Below are positions 7,864 through 17,027 of a stretch of DNA of 64,000 nt, piece after piece; position 1 is the first letter of the stretch; the number at the start of each line of letters is the position of its first letter. Both the position numbers and the translations under genes were made by a program. Below the pieces are notes generated by a model that saw only the letters and a list, made by a program, of their open reading frames with translations, was not told the DNA's origin and did no database searches. The DNA is from Candidatus Acidiferrales bacterium (GTDB taxonomy: Bacteria; Bacteroidota; Ignavibacteria; Kryptoniales; JAKASW01), in contig DATJAY010000035.1 in NCBI GenBank assembly GCA_035515795.1, positions 1 through 64,000 on the forward strand, written 5' to 3'.

Positions 7864-9168
7864 TCACTTTTGTTTAAACACGACCCTTATCGGCACGCCC
7901 TCGAACGCGATTCTCTCTCTGATCTTGTTTTCCAGGAATCTTCTGTAGGTTGTCGATACCTCTTCGGGCAAGTTCGTGAAGAACGCGAAGGTCGGGATTT
8001 TGCTTTCAACCTGCGTGACATACTTTATCTTTATCTCTCTGCCGGTTTTCGAGAATGGCGGCGTCCTTCCGATTAACGGTAATAAATAGTCGTTCAGTTC
8101 ACTCGTTTTTATTTTTGACTTTGAAGATTCATCTATATCGATGGCTTTCGAAAGGAGCTTCTGCACGCGCTGCTTTTCCAATACAGAGATAAAGACCACC
8201 GGTATGAAATCATGGATCCGGAGCCTCGCCTTAATTGCCTTTTCATACTCCGCAGCTGTCACACTTTTTTTATCTACCAGATCCCATTTGTTGACTCCTA
8301 TGACGGCGGGCTTTCCATGTTCCATCGTGTACTCAACAATTTGCAGGTCCTGCTTCTCGACTCCTATGGAAGCATCGAAAAGAATTATTGCAGTGTTGCA
8401 TCTCTCCACGGACTGGAAGGTCCTCAGTGCGCTGAAGAATTCTACCGATTCCTTTATTTTACTTTTTTTCCGGAGACCTGCGGTGTCGATGAGAATTATT
8501 TCTTCTCCCTGGAAACTTAGATGCGAATCGACGGAATCACGGGTCGTTCCCGGAACATTTGTGACTATCGAGCGATTCTCGCCAAGCAGCAGGTTCACAA
8601 AAGAGGATTTGCCGACATTAGGCTTCCCGATGACGGCTATCCTTCTCTCATCCGGAATATCTCTTCCTTCTTCTCCATCAGGTATAATTTCAATTACCTT
8701 GTCTAAAAGATCTCCGGTACTCCTGCCGAGCTGAGCTGAGATCCCCATGACATTCTCAAAACCGAGCTCAAAGAATTGACCGACGCTCTTCTCGTGTTTC
8801 ACATCGTCGACTTTATTGACAGCAAGAAGGACCTGTTTGCTTTTCCTGCGCAGAATATTTGAAAGCTCTTTGTCGACCGGATGGATTCCCGCTCGCGCGT
8901 CCACGACGAGCACAATCGCATCGGCTTCGTCCACGGCATATTGAGCCTGTTCCCTGATGGCCTGTTCAAAGATATTTTTCGAGTCCGGCACGAAGCCGCC
9001 CGTGTCTATTACCGTAAACTTCTTTCCCCGCCATTCGAAAGTCCCGTAAATTCTATCGCGCGTTACACCAGGCTTGTCGTCGACAATTGCATGTCTTCCC
9101 CCAATGAAACGGTTGAATAACGTGGACTTACCGACATTCGGCCTGCCGATGATTGCGATGGTTGCCAT
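7864..9168 (-). CDS. der: GTPase Der (EngA), 50S ribosome assembly
   Basis: The 434-residue protein carries two consecutive GTPase domains, each with a P-loop (GRPNVGKSTLFN at the N-terminus; GKPNVGKSSFVN near residue 180), G3 DTGG/DTAG and NKVD/NKWD specificity motifs, followed by the KH-like C-terminal domain. Tandem G domains plus this domain are diagnostic of Der, which acts in late assembly of the large ribosomal subunit. Length is standard. Confidence 0.97.
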   Translation of the reverse strand: MATIAIIGRPNVGKSTLFNRFIGGRHAIVDDKPGVTRDRIYGTFEWRGKKFTVIDTGGFVPDSKNIFEQAIREQAQYAVDEADAIVLVVDARAGIHPVDKELSNILRRKSKQVLLAVNKVDDVKHEKSVGQFFELGFENVMGISAQLGRSTGDLLDKVIEIIPDGEEGRDIPDERRIAVIGKPNVGKSSFVNLLLGENRSIVTNVPGTTRDSVDSHLSFQGEEIILIDTAGLRKKSKIKESVEFFSALRTFQSVERCNTAIILFDASIGVEKQDLQIVEYTMEHGKPAVIGVNKWDLVDKKSVTAAEYEKAIKARLRIHDFIPVVFISVLEKQRVQKLLSKAIDIDESSKSKIKTSELNDYLLPLIGRTPPFSKTGREIKIKYVTQVESKIPTFAFFTNLPEEVSTTYRRFLENKIRERIAFEGVPIRVVFKQK

Positions 9169-9238
9169 TGACTATCGACTAATCTCAATTCTCAAACCCG
9201 ACACGTTTGATAAACCTGCAAGGTCCTTGAGAGTAAGT

Positions 9239-10144
9239 TCAATCCGCTCCGGATGATCCGTCATGGAACACCTTGACACCTTCATTTACCGGTTCGAAAA
9301 TTTCCACCCGCCAATCGAGCTTCAATTTCTTAATCAAACCCTTAAAAGAATTCTCAACTTTCTCGCTGTCATGAATCGAGAATGCTATGCAGCTGCTTCC
9401 TGCTCCGCTGACAGCGAACGCTAGGGCACCGCAGCCGAGTGCCGCCTTCTCAAAATCCTCAAAATGCGGAATGAGCTTCTTACGATGCTTTTCATGGAGC
9501 TCGTCATGGACCGCATGCCGGAGCATTTCATAATCGCCTGAAGAAAATACCGCCACCAAAAGCGAACTGTGCTGAATATTCGAAACTGCGTCGCGGAGCG
9601 TCACAGATGCCGGAAGAATCTTCCTCGCAGCGGAAGTCTCGACTTTCGAATCGGGGAGAACGGCGACGAATCTCAGGTTCCCATTGACGGGAATCTTGAT
9701 GTGCGAATAAGCTCCGTCTTCTCCGCGCGCATTGATGACAAGCCCGCCGAAAAGGGCGGCGCTTACATTATCAGGATGACCCTCGATGCTTATTGCGATG
9801 TTATAAATGTCAGCTACACTGCGCTTCTTTTGAAGGAGCTCGTTGCCGAGAACTAAACCGCCTATGATGGCAGCTCCGCTGGCGCCGAAGCCCCCGCATG
9901 ACGGAATTTCGTTGTGGATCTTTATTTTCAGTTTCGGTACTTCCCCGAGAATTTTCGTCAGCGCGCGCACAGTCAGATTTGATTCGTCGCGGGGAATTTC
10001 GCTGGCGCCTTCGCCGGATATCTCGACGGAAAAATCTCTCGAAGGCACGGCTTCGATGGTGAGATACCTGTTCACCGCAAGCCCGAGTGTGTCGAAACCC
10101 GGCCCTAAATTCGATGTCGAAGCTGGAACCACTATTTTTTTCAA
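9239..10144 (-). CDS. thrB: Homoserine kinase
   Basis: This 301-residue GHMP-family kinase phosphorylates homoserine in threonine synthesis. It starts with the family hallmark VVPASTSNLGPGFDTLG and has the phosphate-binding loop IPSCGGFGASGAA near residues 88-100 and a C-terminal AFAVSGAGSS. The start is a TTG at 10144 chosen from alignment to usual ThrB N-termini; no Shine-Dalgarno is near it. An AAAGGAG lies about 25 bases upstream and is followed at 10162 by an in-frame ATT, so a slightly longer protein from a rare start codon is possible. No other threonine gene is in the window. Confidence 0.92.
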   Translation of the reverse strand: MKKIVVPASTSNLGPGFDTLGLAVNRYLTIEAVPSRDFSVEISGEGASEIPRDESNLTVRALTKILGEVPKLKIKIHNEIPSCGGFGASGAAIIGGLVLGNELLQKKRSVADIYNIAISIEGHPDNVSAALFGGLVINARGEDGAYSHIKIPVNGNLRFVAVLPDSKVETSAARKILPASVTLRDAVSNIQHSSLLVAVFSSGDYEMLRHAVHDELHEKHRKKLIPHFEDFEKAALGCGALAFAVSGAGSSCIAFSIHDSEKVENSFKGLIKKLKLDWRVEIFEPVNEGVKVFHDGSSGAD

Positions 10145-10357
10145 AAATCGCGCAGTCAGAATAAAACTCCTTTTGCCGTTCGTTTATTATATGATTAGGG
10201 TATGGCGCCAAAGCGCTCGCTTAAAATATAACCTTTATATGTCAAAGATTAATGGCGGAAGAATTGAAAGTGACAGAGAAAAGTTATTTTCAATTATTCA
10301 CTTTTGGCTCCCAATTGACATTGATTTTCACGTGTTGAGATTAGATTTTGAAATAGA

Positions 10358-10675
10358 ATGATTCCCGTTTTGATTTTCTGGATGCATATTACGGCCGGCG
10401 TTTATCTGCTTGCGAAAAGATATTATGAGGAGACACTCGGCGAGGCGCTACTTGCTGTCGGGTTCGCCGGGATCATCTTCACCGCAGGCTGGACTCTGTC
10501 TTCATTTATGATACGAATCACCTTCGGCAAAGAAGGAGTAAGTGCGATACTGGACGGCGACTCGTTATCGCTCATCTTGCTAACCGTTTTCGAGGTCGTT
10601 TTTTACAGGGTTTGGTTCAGAAAATCTCCTCAGCATCCAGAAGATTCTACCCCCGGCCAGCCTGCCGATGCGTAA
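10358..10675 (+). CDS. Small integral membrane protein
   Basis: This is a 105-residue protein of unknown function with three hydrophobic stretches (about 2-18, 29-50 and 68-84) and a Pro-rich hydrophilic tail. It overlaps the start of the RNA methyltransferase gene by 8 bases, so the two are translationally coupled. No catalytic motif is visible. The 213 bases upstream, between divergent genes, should hold promoters for both directions; no single promoter stands out. Confidence 0.65.
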   Translation: MIPVLIFWMHITAGVYLLAKRYYEETLGEALLAVGFAGIIFTAGWTLSSFMIRITFGKEGVSAILDGDSLSLILLTVFEVVFYRVWFRKSPQHPEDSTPGQPADA

Positions 10676-11213
10676 GCTGGCACACGCCGAGATTTCATCC
10701 CGCCGGCTGTCGGTCGAACAGGCGATCGCAGCTGAGCGCATGCCGATCTACGGCTTTCTTGAAAATGTCCGCAGCCTTTATAATGTCGGTTCGATCTTCA
10801 GGACTTCTGATGCTGCCCTTCTCTCGAGACTCTACCTCACCGGATTTACCCCTTATCCTCCCAGGCCGGAAATTTCAAAGACCGCTCTCGGGGCTGTCGA
10901 AAGTGTGCCATGGTCGTACCATAAACGGCCTCTTGATGCCGTCCACGAAATCAAGTCTCGTGGAATAAAATTTGTGGTGCTCGAACAAACCGATGAGAGC
11001 ATTCCCCTGTGGGAATTGCCTCGCGAGTTTTTCCCGGTCTGTATCGCTGTCGGAAACGAGATCGGAGGAATAACAAAGGATGTCGTGGAAGCTGCCGATG
11101 TTGCCGTGGAAATCCCGATGAGAGGGGTGAAACATTCGCTCAATGTTGCGGTAGCCTATGGAATTGCAGTATATAGATTGTTTGAAATGTGTGCCGGGAA
11201 ACGACATGAATAA
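10668..11213 (+). CDS. SpoU/TrmH-family RNA 2'-O-methyltransferase
   Basis: The 181-residue SPOUT-class enzyme shows motif 1 NVRSLYNVGSIFRTSDA, motif 2 VGNEIGGI and motif 3 IPMRGVKHSLNVAVAYGI, which form the knotted SAM site. It should methylate a ribose in tRNA or rRNA; the exact base cannot be told. It lacks the N-terminal substrate-binding domain of RlmB, being closer in size to TrmL/TrmH-like proteins. Confidence 0.92.
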   Translation: MRKLAHAEISSRRLSVEQAIAAERMPIYGFLENVRSLYNVGSIFRTSDAALLSRLYLTGFTPYPPRPEISKTALGAVESVPWSYHKRPLDAVHEIKSRGIKFVVLEQTDESIPLWELPREFFPVCIAVGNEIGGITKDVVEAADVAVEIPMRGVKHSLNVAVAYGIAVYRLFEMCAGKRHE

Positions 11214-11239
11214 TGATTCGGAAATCAGAGAAAGGAAAG

Positions 11240-11279
11240 AAGACGGAAGCCGTGTCCGGCTTCATGACCCTTGCGTCTT
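11240..11279. terminator. Nested hairpin between convergent genes
   Basis: AAGACG (11240-11245) pairs with CGTCTT near 11274-11279, enclosing a perfect inner hairpin GAAGCCG (11246-11252) / CGGCTTC (11257-11263) with a four-base loop. It lies between the convergent ends of the methyltransferase and AlbA_2 genes and probably limits read-through both ways, though T-runs are short. Confidence 0.5.
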
Positions 11280-11928
11280 AAAAAGCCGATGTAAAGTACT
11301 CGAATTTCTCTGCCGTGTGAATCCTTATCACTCCCGCTCTGACAAGATTGACTAAGATTTTCGAGGCCCGTCTTTCGCTGATGTTAACAAGCTTTGCAAA
11401 CTCCTTCACCGTAACCCGCTGGTGGTCTTCCAGATACTTGAACAGCCTTCGCTCGTTTTCACCTATGATAACCGAAAGAGGTTTGCTGTCCGGACGTTCA
11501 CTCTCCAATATTTTGATAACTTCCCTGCTTGCGATCACGCTCTTGTCGTTTACGCGTATATAAACTCTTGCATCGCGGGACACATCCTCTTTATAATCCT
11601 GCAGCCTGTGCGGCTTCTTTCTGCTCTCTTCGACGATTGCGACCACGATGTCTTTTCCGTTCAATTCTATGACCTGAACGATAGGCTCGATCGGCGGCTC
11701 ACAATATCTGCGGGATGCCTCGTAGATGAGATCGATCTCCGATTTCTCGCTTTCGACTCCATAAATTGTACCGTCGTCATCAACGCCAAAGAGGATCATC
11801 CCACCTTTCGTATTCGCGAACGCGATAAGCTCCTTCGCAATTTTTTCAATTCCGCTGAATTGTCGCTTGAACTCTATCTTAAAGTTTTCTCCCTCGGAAA
11901 TGAGGGCCTTCAATTCAGAAACATCCAC
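11278..11928 (-). CDS. AlbA_2 (Schlafen-like) ATP-binding domain protein with winged helix
   Basis: The 216-residue protein begins with an AlbA_2 domain (IEFKRQFSG, then ELIAFANTKGGMILFGVDDDG at about 19-55) that is common in putative transcriptional regulators. The C-terminal 60 residues (RLFKYLEDHQRVTVKEFAKL onward) form a winged helix-turn-helix, so DNA binding is likely. Target genes are unknown. It sits between convergent and divergent housekeeping genes without obvious partner. Confidence 0.85.
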   Translation of the reverse strand: MDVSELKALISEGENFKIEFKRQFSGIEKIAKELIAFANTKGGMILFGVDDDGTIYGVESEKSEIDLIYEASRRYCEPPIEPIVQVIELNGKDIVVAIVEESRKKPHRLQDYKEDVSRDARVYIRVNDKSVIASREVIKILESERPDSKPLSVIIGENERRLFKYLEDHQRVTVKEFAKLVNISERRASKILVNLVRAGVIRIHTAEKFEYFTSAF

Positions 11929-12031
11929 CTTAACTAACTCGCATTTTTAAATTTCGAGCTCCCGACTTGGGACTAAGCGTTCGTCCCGTTTTTCCCAATT
12001 CAAAATTCACTTATGCAATTGAAACTTCCAA

Positions 12032-12751
12032 TTACCATCCTCGAGCGTCCATCCTTGCCAGTATTACGTCCGTTCTGGACAAAACAAACTTGCCGGTCGA
12101 ATCAGGCGTATGTTTAATCGGGCTCGGAATAACTGCGGAAAGTCTGGCTGCCTGGTCGCGAGAAAGCTGAGACGCCGGGACATTGAAATCAATCCTGCTC
12201 GCTGCCTCGACCCCGAAAATTCCCCGGCCAAATTCGATTTCGTTCAGATATAATTCCACTATTCGATCCTTTGTTAAATAATATTCCAGCATATACGCCG
12301 CGATGATTTCGTTGACCTTAGTCAACGGATCACGGCTCGTTGAGAACCATAGATTCTTAGCCAGCTGCATCGTGATGGTGCTCGATCCGCGGACTATTTT
12401 CTTCTCCTCCCAATTCTTCTGAAGAGATTGCCCAACTTCGTGCCAGTCAACGCCGTTGTGCTCAAAGAAAGTCCCGTCTTCGCCGACTACCGCCGCGTGG
12501 ATCATCGAACTGGAAATTCTTGAAAGAGGTACGTAAGCGTATTTAATCTTATAAAACTCATGTCTGGACTTCGCCTGCGTGATCCTTTGTTTCATCAAAG
12601 CCGTCAAACCTGGATTTTCAGTTCTCAAACCCGCAACAGTCCACGGTAACGGAAGCATGACAATTTCTATGATCAAAAACACCACGAGGATAACCGGGAT
12701 GACCCTTCCGAAAGTGGCCATCCTCCGCCTCGGTTCTAATTCATCACTCAT
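12032..12751 (-). CDS. mtgA: Monofunctional biosynthetic peptidoglycan transglycosylase
   Basis: The 239-residue GT51 enzyme has one N-terminal membrane anchor (about residues 15-38) and the conserved motifs VVGEDGTFFEHNGVDW (with the catalytic Glu), RGSSTITMQLAKNLW and LTKDRIVELYLNEIEFG. No transpeptidase domain follows, so it polymerises lipid II glycans only. The start overlaps the ruvX stop (ATGA), showing coupling in a rsh-ruvX-mtgA operon. Confidence 0.95.
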   Translation of the reverse strand: MSDELEPRRRMATFGRVIPVILVVFLIIEIVMLPLPWTVAGLRTENPGLTALMKQRITQAKSRHEFYKIKYAYVPLSRISSSMIHAAVVGEDGTFFEHNGVDWHEVGQSLQKNWEEKKIVRGSSTITMQLAKNLWFSTSRDPLTKVNEIIAAYMLEYYLTKDRIVELYLNEIEFGRGIFGVEAASRIDFNVPASQLSRDQAARLSAVIPSPIKHTPDSTGKFVLSRTDVILARMDARGW

Positions 12752-13188
12752 CTATGTGAATCGAGATAACTCTGGAGAATGATCTGAGAAGCCATGCGAT
12801 CCAGGTTACCTTTCTTTTGCCTTTCACTTTTCTTGATGCCGAGTTCGATTTGTGTCCGCTGGGCAATAGTGGTAGTAAATCTCTCGTCCCATTCGACAAC
12901 CTCGACTTTTTTCTCATAACCCTTTGACATTTTTTTCTTCAATACATCTGCGAATTTCGATGCAAGTATTGCGGAGTTTCCTTCGCCTCCACTTAATTTA
13001 AGCGGTTTGCCTATCACAATCTTGGTAACCGACATTCTCTTTACTAATTCGAGAATCTTATCGGGGAGATCACGATCGTTGGGAAGAGTATCGATGCCTT
13101 GGGCAATGATTCCCATGGGATCGCTGACGGCGATGCCGACTCTTTTCGACCCGAAGTCAATTCCCAAAACTCGTTTTTCGTCAGGCAT
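12748..13188 (-). CDS. ruvX: RuvX/YqgF pre-16S rRNA nuclease, RNase H fold
   Basis: The 146-residue protein opens with VLGIDFGSKRVGIAVSDP, the first strand and catalytic Asp of the RNase H-like fold, and has WDERFTT with the second acidic residue. The family matures the 5' end of 16S rRNA or resolves Holliday junctions. It overlaps rsh by 8 bases upstream and mtgA by 4 bases downstream. Confidence 0.94.
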   Translation of the reverse strand: MPDEKRVLGIDFGSKRVGIAVSDPMGIIAQGIDTLPNDRDLPDKILELVKRMSVTKIVIGKPLKLSGGEGNSAILASKFADVLKKKMSKGYEKKVEVVEWDERFTTTIAQRTQIELGIKKSERQKKGNLDRMASQIILQSYLDSHR

Positions 13189-15388
13189 TCTGCCCGCCGG
13201 AAACGGCAGTGGATAATCTGTCGACGCGAGTCACACCTTCGATCTTCTTCAACTTATCGATCAGACGCTCCAGATGTTCCCTGTCTTTCACATACATAAT
13301 GATTTGACCTTCAAAAATTGCACTGCGCACTTCTGCAGAAACGCTGCGGATATTCGTGTTCTGATAGTTTGTTATGGCGTGCGTAACTTCGGTCAGGATC
13401 CCGGGCCTATCCAATCCGGAGATGGTCACTCCGGCGACGAATAGACCGCTGCTTTCTCCGGGCCAGGTTGCCTCAACTATTCTCTCCTTTGCCTGACTGT
13501 CTAACCTTCCTACGTTTGGACATGACTTCCGGTGTATTTTTATCCCTTCGCCTGTAGTGACGAAACCGACTATCTCATCTCCCGGAATCGGATTGCAGCA
13601 CTTCGCATAAGAGACCTTCCAATCGGTTCGAGATCCATCGACGACGATTCCCTCCGACGATTTTCTTGCTATCTCGACGAAAGTTTGAACGGGCTTCGCA
13701 GCCTCCCCTGTTTCTCTCAGAGATTTCTGCTGTCTTAGCCGAGCGATCAATCTTTCAGGCTCGACCTCCTCATCGGAAATAGCCGAATAAAATTTCTGAG
13801 GATTATCGAACTTCAAATCATGAAGCAGTTTCGCAAAATCTTCTTCTGAAATCGAAAGCTTGTTTTTCTTCAGCTTCTTATTCCAGATTTCTTCACCCTC
13901 GGCAGCTTTTTTCCTCGCTTCTTCATTCAACCAGCGTCTGATGTGTGCCTTGGCTTTTCTTGAAACGACAAATTTCTCCCAGTCGGGATTTACATTTTGA
14001 TTTGACGAGGTGATAATCTCAATTTGATCGCCGCTGTTCAATTTCGTACTAAGCGGAACAATCCTTCCGTTAACTTTTGCGCCGACACAATGTGTGCCTA
14101 CCTGAGAATGTATCTCAAATGCAAAGTCCACCGGGGTTGCCCCTTTCGGAAGTATCTGTAAATCTCCTTTCGGAGTGAATACGTAGATCTCATCCTGGTA
14201 CAGATCGAGTTTGAATCCCTCCAGGAAGCTCGATGCATCATCGGTTGAAACCGCAGGCTGCTCGAGAATCTCCCGCACCCATGATATCCATTCTTCAAGG
14301 TTCCTATCAGATTCTTTGACTCCTTCTTTGTATTTCCAGTGAGCCGCAACGCCGCGCTCTGCGACCTCGTCCATCTGTTGTGTTCGGATCTGCACTTCGA
14401 CCATCTTGCCTTCCGGGCCGATCACCGTTGTGTGGATAGACTGGTATCCATTTTGCTTTGGAACAGAAATATAGTCTTTGAACCGCTCCGGGACCGGCGT
14501 ATATATCTCCGAGACTATTCCATAAACGGTAAAGCAATCGTTCTTGTCGTCAGTGTCAAGAATAATTCTTACTGCGAACAAATCGTATATCTCCTCTATC
14601 GGCTTGCCGCGTTTCACCATCTTGTTGTAGATACTGTAAATGTGTTTCGGCCGGCCGGTGATCTCAAATTTGCTTTCTTCATCTTCGAGACGCTTTTTTA
14701 TCGGCAGGATAAATTTCCTAATATACGATTCACGTTCACGGCGTTTCGCCTGCAGTTTCCTCGATATATACTCGTAGTCGGCAGAATTGAGGTGCTTGAA
14801 TGCGAGGTCTTCGAATTCCCATTTAACTTTCGCCAAGCCGAAACGGTGGGCAAGAGGAGCATAGATTTCCAAAGTCTCTTTCGCGATCCTCTGCTGTTTC
14901 TCCGGCGGAAGGAACGCAAGCGTCCTCATGTTGTGCAATCGGTCGGCAAACTTCACAAGAATGACCCTAACATCCTTTGCCATCGAGAGAAGCATCTTGC
15001 GGTAATTGTCGGCGCGCGTGATCTCGTGACTCTCGACGGCGCCGGAAATCTTCGTCACCCCGTCGACGATATCGGCAACTTCATTTCCAAATTCCGTCCG
15101 AACCGCTTTCAGATCGTAAGGGGTATCTTCGACAACGTCATGGAGCAGTGCTGCTGCGACAGAGATATCATCAAGTGGAATCTCCTTTGCCACCACAAGG
15201 GCCACTTCAAAGGGATGTGAGAAATACGGTTCGCCCGAGGCGCGAGGCTTACCCCGGACGTGAGCATTCCAGCTGAACTCGAATGCCCGCCTTATCAAAT
15301 CCTCGTTAAACGTGTACAGGTTTGCCCGGCACACATCCAAGAGGTGATTTAGTTTTTCAGTGCTTCGTATGTCGGCTAAATATGACAC
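13181..15388 (-). CDS. Bifunctional (p)ppGpp synthetase/hydrolase, RelA/SpoT homolog
   Basis: The 735-residue Rsh protein contains an HD hydrolase domain (HDVVEDTPYD near residue 85), a RelA_SpoT synthetase domain (about 240-350), a TGS domain near 400-460 and a C-terminal ACT domain (VTISGLDRPGILTEVTHAI). Intact HD motifs suggest it can degrade ppGpp as well as make it. As the only homolog in the window it is best called Rsh. It is the first gene of an operon with ruvX and mtgA. Confidence 0.95.
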   Translation of the reverse strand: MSYLADIRSTEKLNHLLDVCRANLYTFNEDLIRRAFEFSWNAHVRGKPRASGEPYFSHPFEVALVVAKEIPLDDISVAAALLHDVVEDTPYDLKAVRTEFGNEVADIVDGVTKISGAVESHEITRADNYRKMLLSMAKDVRVILVKFADRLHNMRTLAFLPPEKQQRIAKETLEIYAPLAHRFGLAKVKWEFEDLAFKHLNSADYEYISRKLQAKRRERESYIRKFILPIKKRLEDEESKFEITGRPKHIYSIYNKMVKRGKPIEEIYDLFAVRIILDTDDKNDCFTVYGIVSEIYTPVPERFKDYISVPKQNGYQSIHTTVIGPEGKMVEVQIRTQQMDEVAERGVAAHWKYKEGVKESDRNLEEWISWVREILEQPAVSTDDASSFLEGFKLDLYQDEIYVFTPKGDLQILPKGATPVDFAFEIHSQVGTHCVGAKVNGRIVPLSTKLNSGDQIEIITSSNQNVNPDWEKFVVSRKAKAHIRRWLNEEARKKAAEGEEIWNKKLKKNKLSISEEDFAKLLHDLKFDNPQKFYSAISDEEVEPERLIARLRQQKSLRETGEAAKPVQTFVEIARKSSEGIVVDGSRTDWKVSYAKCCNPIPGDEIVGFVTTGEGIKIHRKSCPNVGRLDSQAKERIVEATWPGESSGLFVAGVTISGLDRPGILTEVTHAITNYQNTNIRSVSAEVRSAIFEGQIIMYVKDREHLERLIDKLKKIEGVTRVDRLSTAVSGGQNA

Positions 15389-15667
15389 TTTCTATCTCTC
15401 TCGGCAGGAATCTGAGCTCTAAGAAATTCCAGCTCTTCTTTAATTTAAGAGAGGGCAGATAATTTCCAAGGCTTTGAGGAGACATACCAAAAAAAAGCTG
15501 CTTTTCATCAATTTGAAAAGGTTCCCCAAAAAGAATAATCGAACAAAATCCAATTTTTGTGTCTTTGAGCCGCCAACGCAGGACAAAATTCATGTGTGAT
15601 CGGTGAAATAACAGTTGAATATTTGGCAATGCCGGTGCAAATTTTTCCTACAAGATGAGTTGAAAAT

Positions 15668-15723
15668 TATCGATGTTTTCGATATCGGGATCTAGTATAT
15701 TTCAGATGAAAAAGTCCTATAAT
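15668..15723 (+). promoter_or_regulatory. Candidate operator and -10 of the octaheme gene
   Basis: A perfect dyad TATCGA-N5-TCGATA lies at 15668-15684, and a consensus TATAAT at 15718-15723, 20 bases before the ATG and just ahead of AGGAAG. No good -35 is seen at the proper distance, which would suit an activator-dependent promoter. The rest of the 355-base divergent gap (15389-15743) is AT-rich and shows no gene. Confidence 0.4.
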
Positions 15724-15743
15724 CATGAGCAGGAAGTAAAGAG

Positions 15744-17027
15744 ATGAGACGTGAAATACCAAAAACTGTCATAGCAGGAATCATTATAACTGTTGTGGTT
15801 CTTCTCGCAATCTACATTTTCACAAACCTTCCGGGCGGAGGTACATCAGTATCTCACGCCCCATCGACTGAAGTCTCGTACGTGGGCGGAGACAAGTGTG
15901 CAACCTGCCACCAGCGTGTCACTCCCGATATTGTCTTCCAATTCGCCTCGGGAACCATGGCAAAGTCGGGCGTGAAATGCGAGGATTGTCACGTCGTCGA
16001 AAGGAACAATCCGATGGGCCACGAACACGAAGGATTCTACATTACTTCGGAGCCGACGCCCAAACAGTGCGGAAGATGCCACGTGAGAGAGACCGACGAA
16101 TATTCACACAGCCGCCACGCCGGACCGGCATGGATGGCACTTACCGGTTTTGACGATTTCGATTCCGATCAACGGAAGGTGACTGAAAGCATCCCCGAGC
16201 TTACCCGCGGGCCGAACGGAATTCCCACCGCTACGAGAAATTCCATCTTCGATATGGAGGGCCCGAACGTAACGCCTGCCGCATGTCAAAGCTGCCATGA
16301 AATCGGGAAGCCGAACAAGGATGGCAGCATCGGCAACTGCAACAAGTGCCACCTTAGGCACGAGTTCTCTCTTGGCCAGGTCCGCAAGCCTGAAGTATGC
16401 GGACAGTGCCACCTCGGTCCCGATCATCCCCAGGATGAGATTTACAGAGAATCCGCACACGGTGTGATGTACGCGACCGAAGGAGATAAATGGAACTGGG
16501 ATCAGAAACCCGGCCGGCTGACAACCCGGGATTTTCCAGCTCCAACTTGCGCCACCTGCCACATGAGCGGCTTCGGCGGACAAGGCACCACACACGAAGT
16601 GGGAACCCGTCTCACAAAATTTTTATTCTCGGCAATCTCAGCTGACAGACCGAACGGCGGGCAAAATCGCCTCGCAATGCAAGAGATCTGCGCGAATTGC
16701 CATTCGCAATCGTTCATCAAAAATGTTTATCGGCAGGCCGATAGTGTCACCTCCTTTGTGAATTCAAAAGTGCAGGAAGCTTCCGACATAATCACGGGAC
16801 TCATTAAAGATAATGTAATTACTTCCAGACCGTTCGCGACACAAATCAGCTACGATGCCTTCGATCTCTGGCATTACTACGGCAGGACGGCGAAGTTCGC
16901 TGCTTACATGCAGGGACCGGACTACGTTCAGTGGCACGGCGTATACCCTCTTCTCAAGCAATTAAGCAAAGTGAAAGAGGATGCTCAGGAATTACGTTCT
17001 CGCCACAGAGGAGGCGTCGGGCAATGA
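15744..17027 (+). CDS. Octaheme c-type cytochrome, hydroxylamine-oxidoreductase family
   Basis: The 427-residue protein has an N-terminal membrane anchor/signal (residues 7-28) and eight CxxCH haem sites at about 52, 79, 109, 181, 199, 219, 269 and 316. Spacing and blocks such as CHVRETDEYSHSRHAGPAW and the C-terminal GPDYVQWHG match HAO-type octahaem proteins, so it should act on nitrogen compounds (hydroxylamine, nitrite or NO) outside the cytoplasmic membrane. Whether the cross-linking Tyr that makes a P460 haem is present cannot be settled by eye; without it the family usually works reductively. The stop overlaps the start of a membrane protein gene (ATGA), which implies a membrane-bound complex. 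Confidence 0.88.
   Translation: MRREIPKTVIAGIIITVVVLLAIYIFTNLPGGGTSVSHAPSTEVSYVGGDKCATCHQRVTPDIVFQFASGTMAKSGVKCEDCHVVERNNPMGHEHEGFYITSEPTPKQCGRCHVRETDEYSHSRHAGPAWMALTGFDDFDSDQRKVTESIPELTRGPNGIPTATRNSIFDMEGPNVTPAACQSCHEIGKPNKDGSIGNCNKCHLRHEFSLGQVRKPEVCGQCHLGPDHPQDEIYRESAHGVMYATEGDKWNWDQKPGRLTTRDFPAPTCATCHMSGFGGQGTTHEVGTRLTKFLFSAISADRPNGGQNRLAMQEICANCHSQSFIKNVYRQADSVTSFVNSKVQEASDIITGLIKDNVITSRPFATQISYDAFDLWHYYGRTAKFAAYMQGPDYVQWHGVYPLLKQLSKVKEDAQELRSRHRGGVGQ

Noticed and set aside
14339-15220. Long plus-strand open frame of 293 codons opposite rsh
   Set aside because: It is antisense to the conserved Rsh gene, and its sequence has no recognisable domain or ribosome-binding site.
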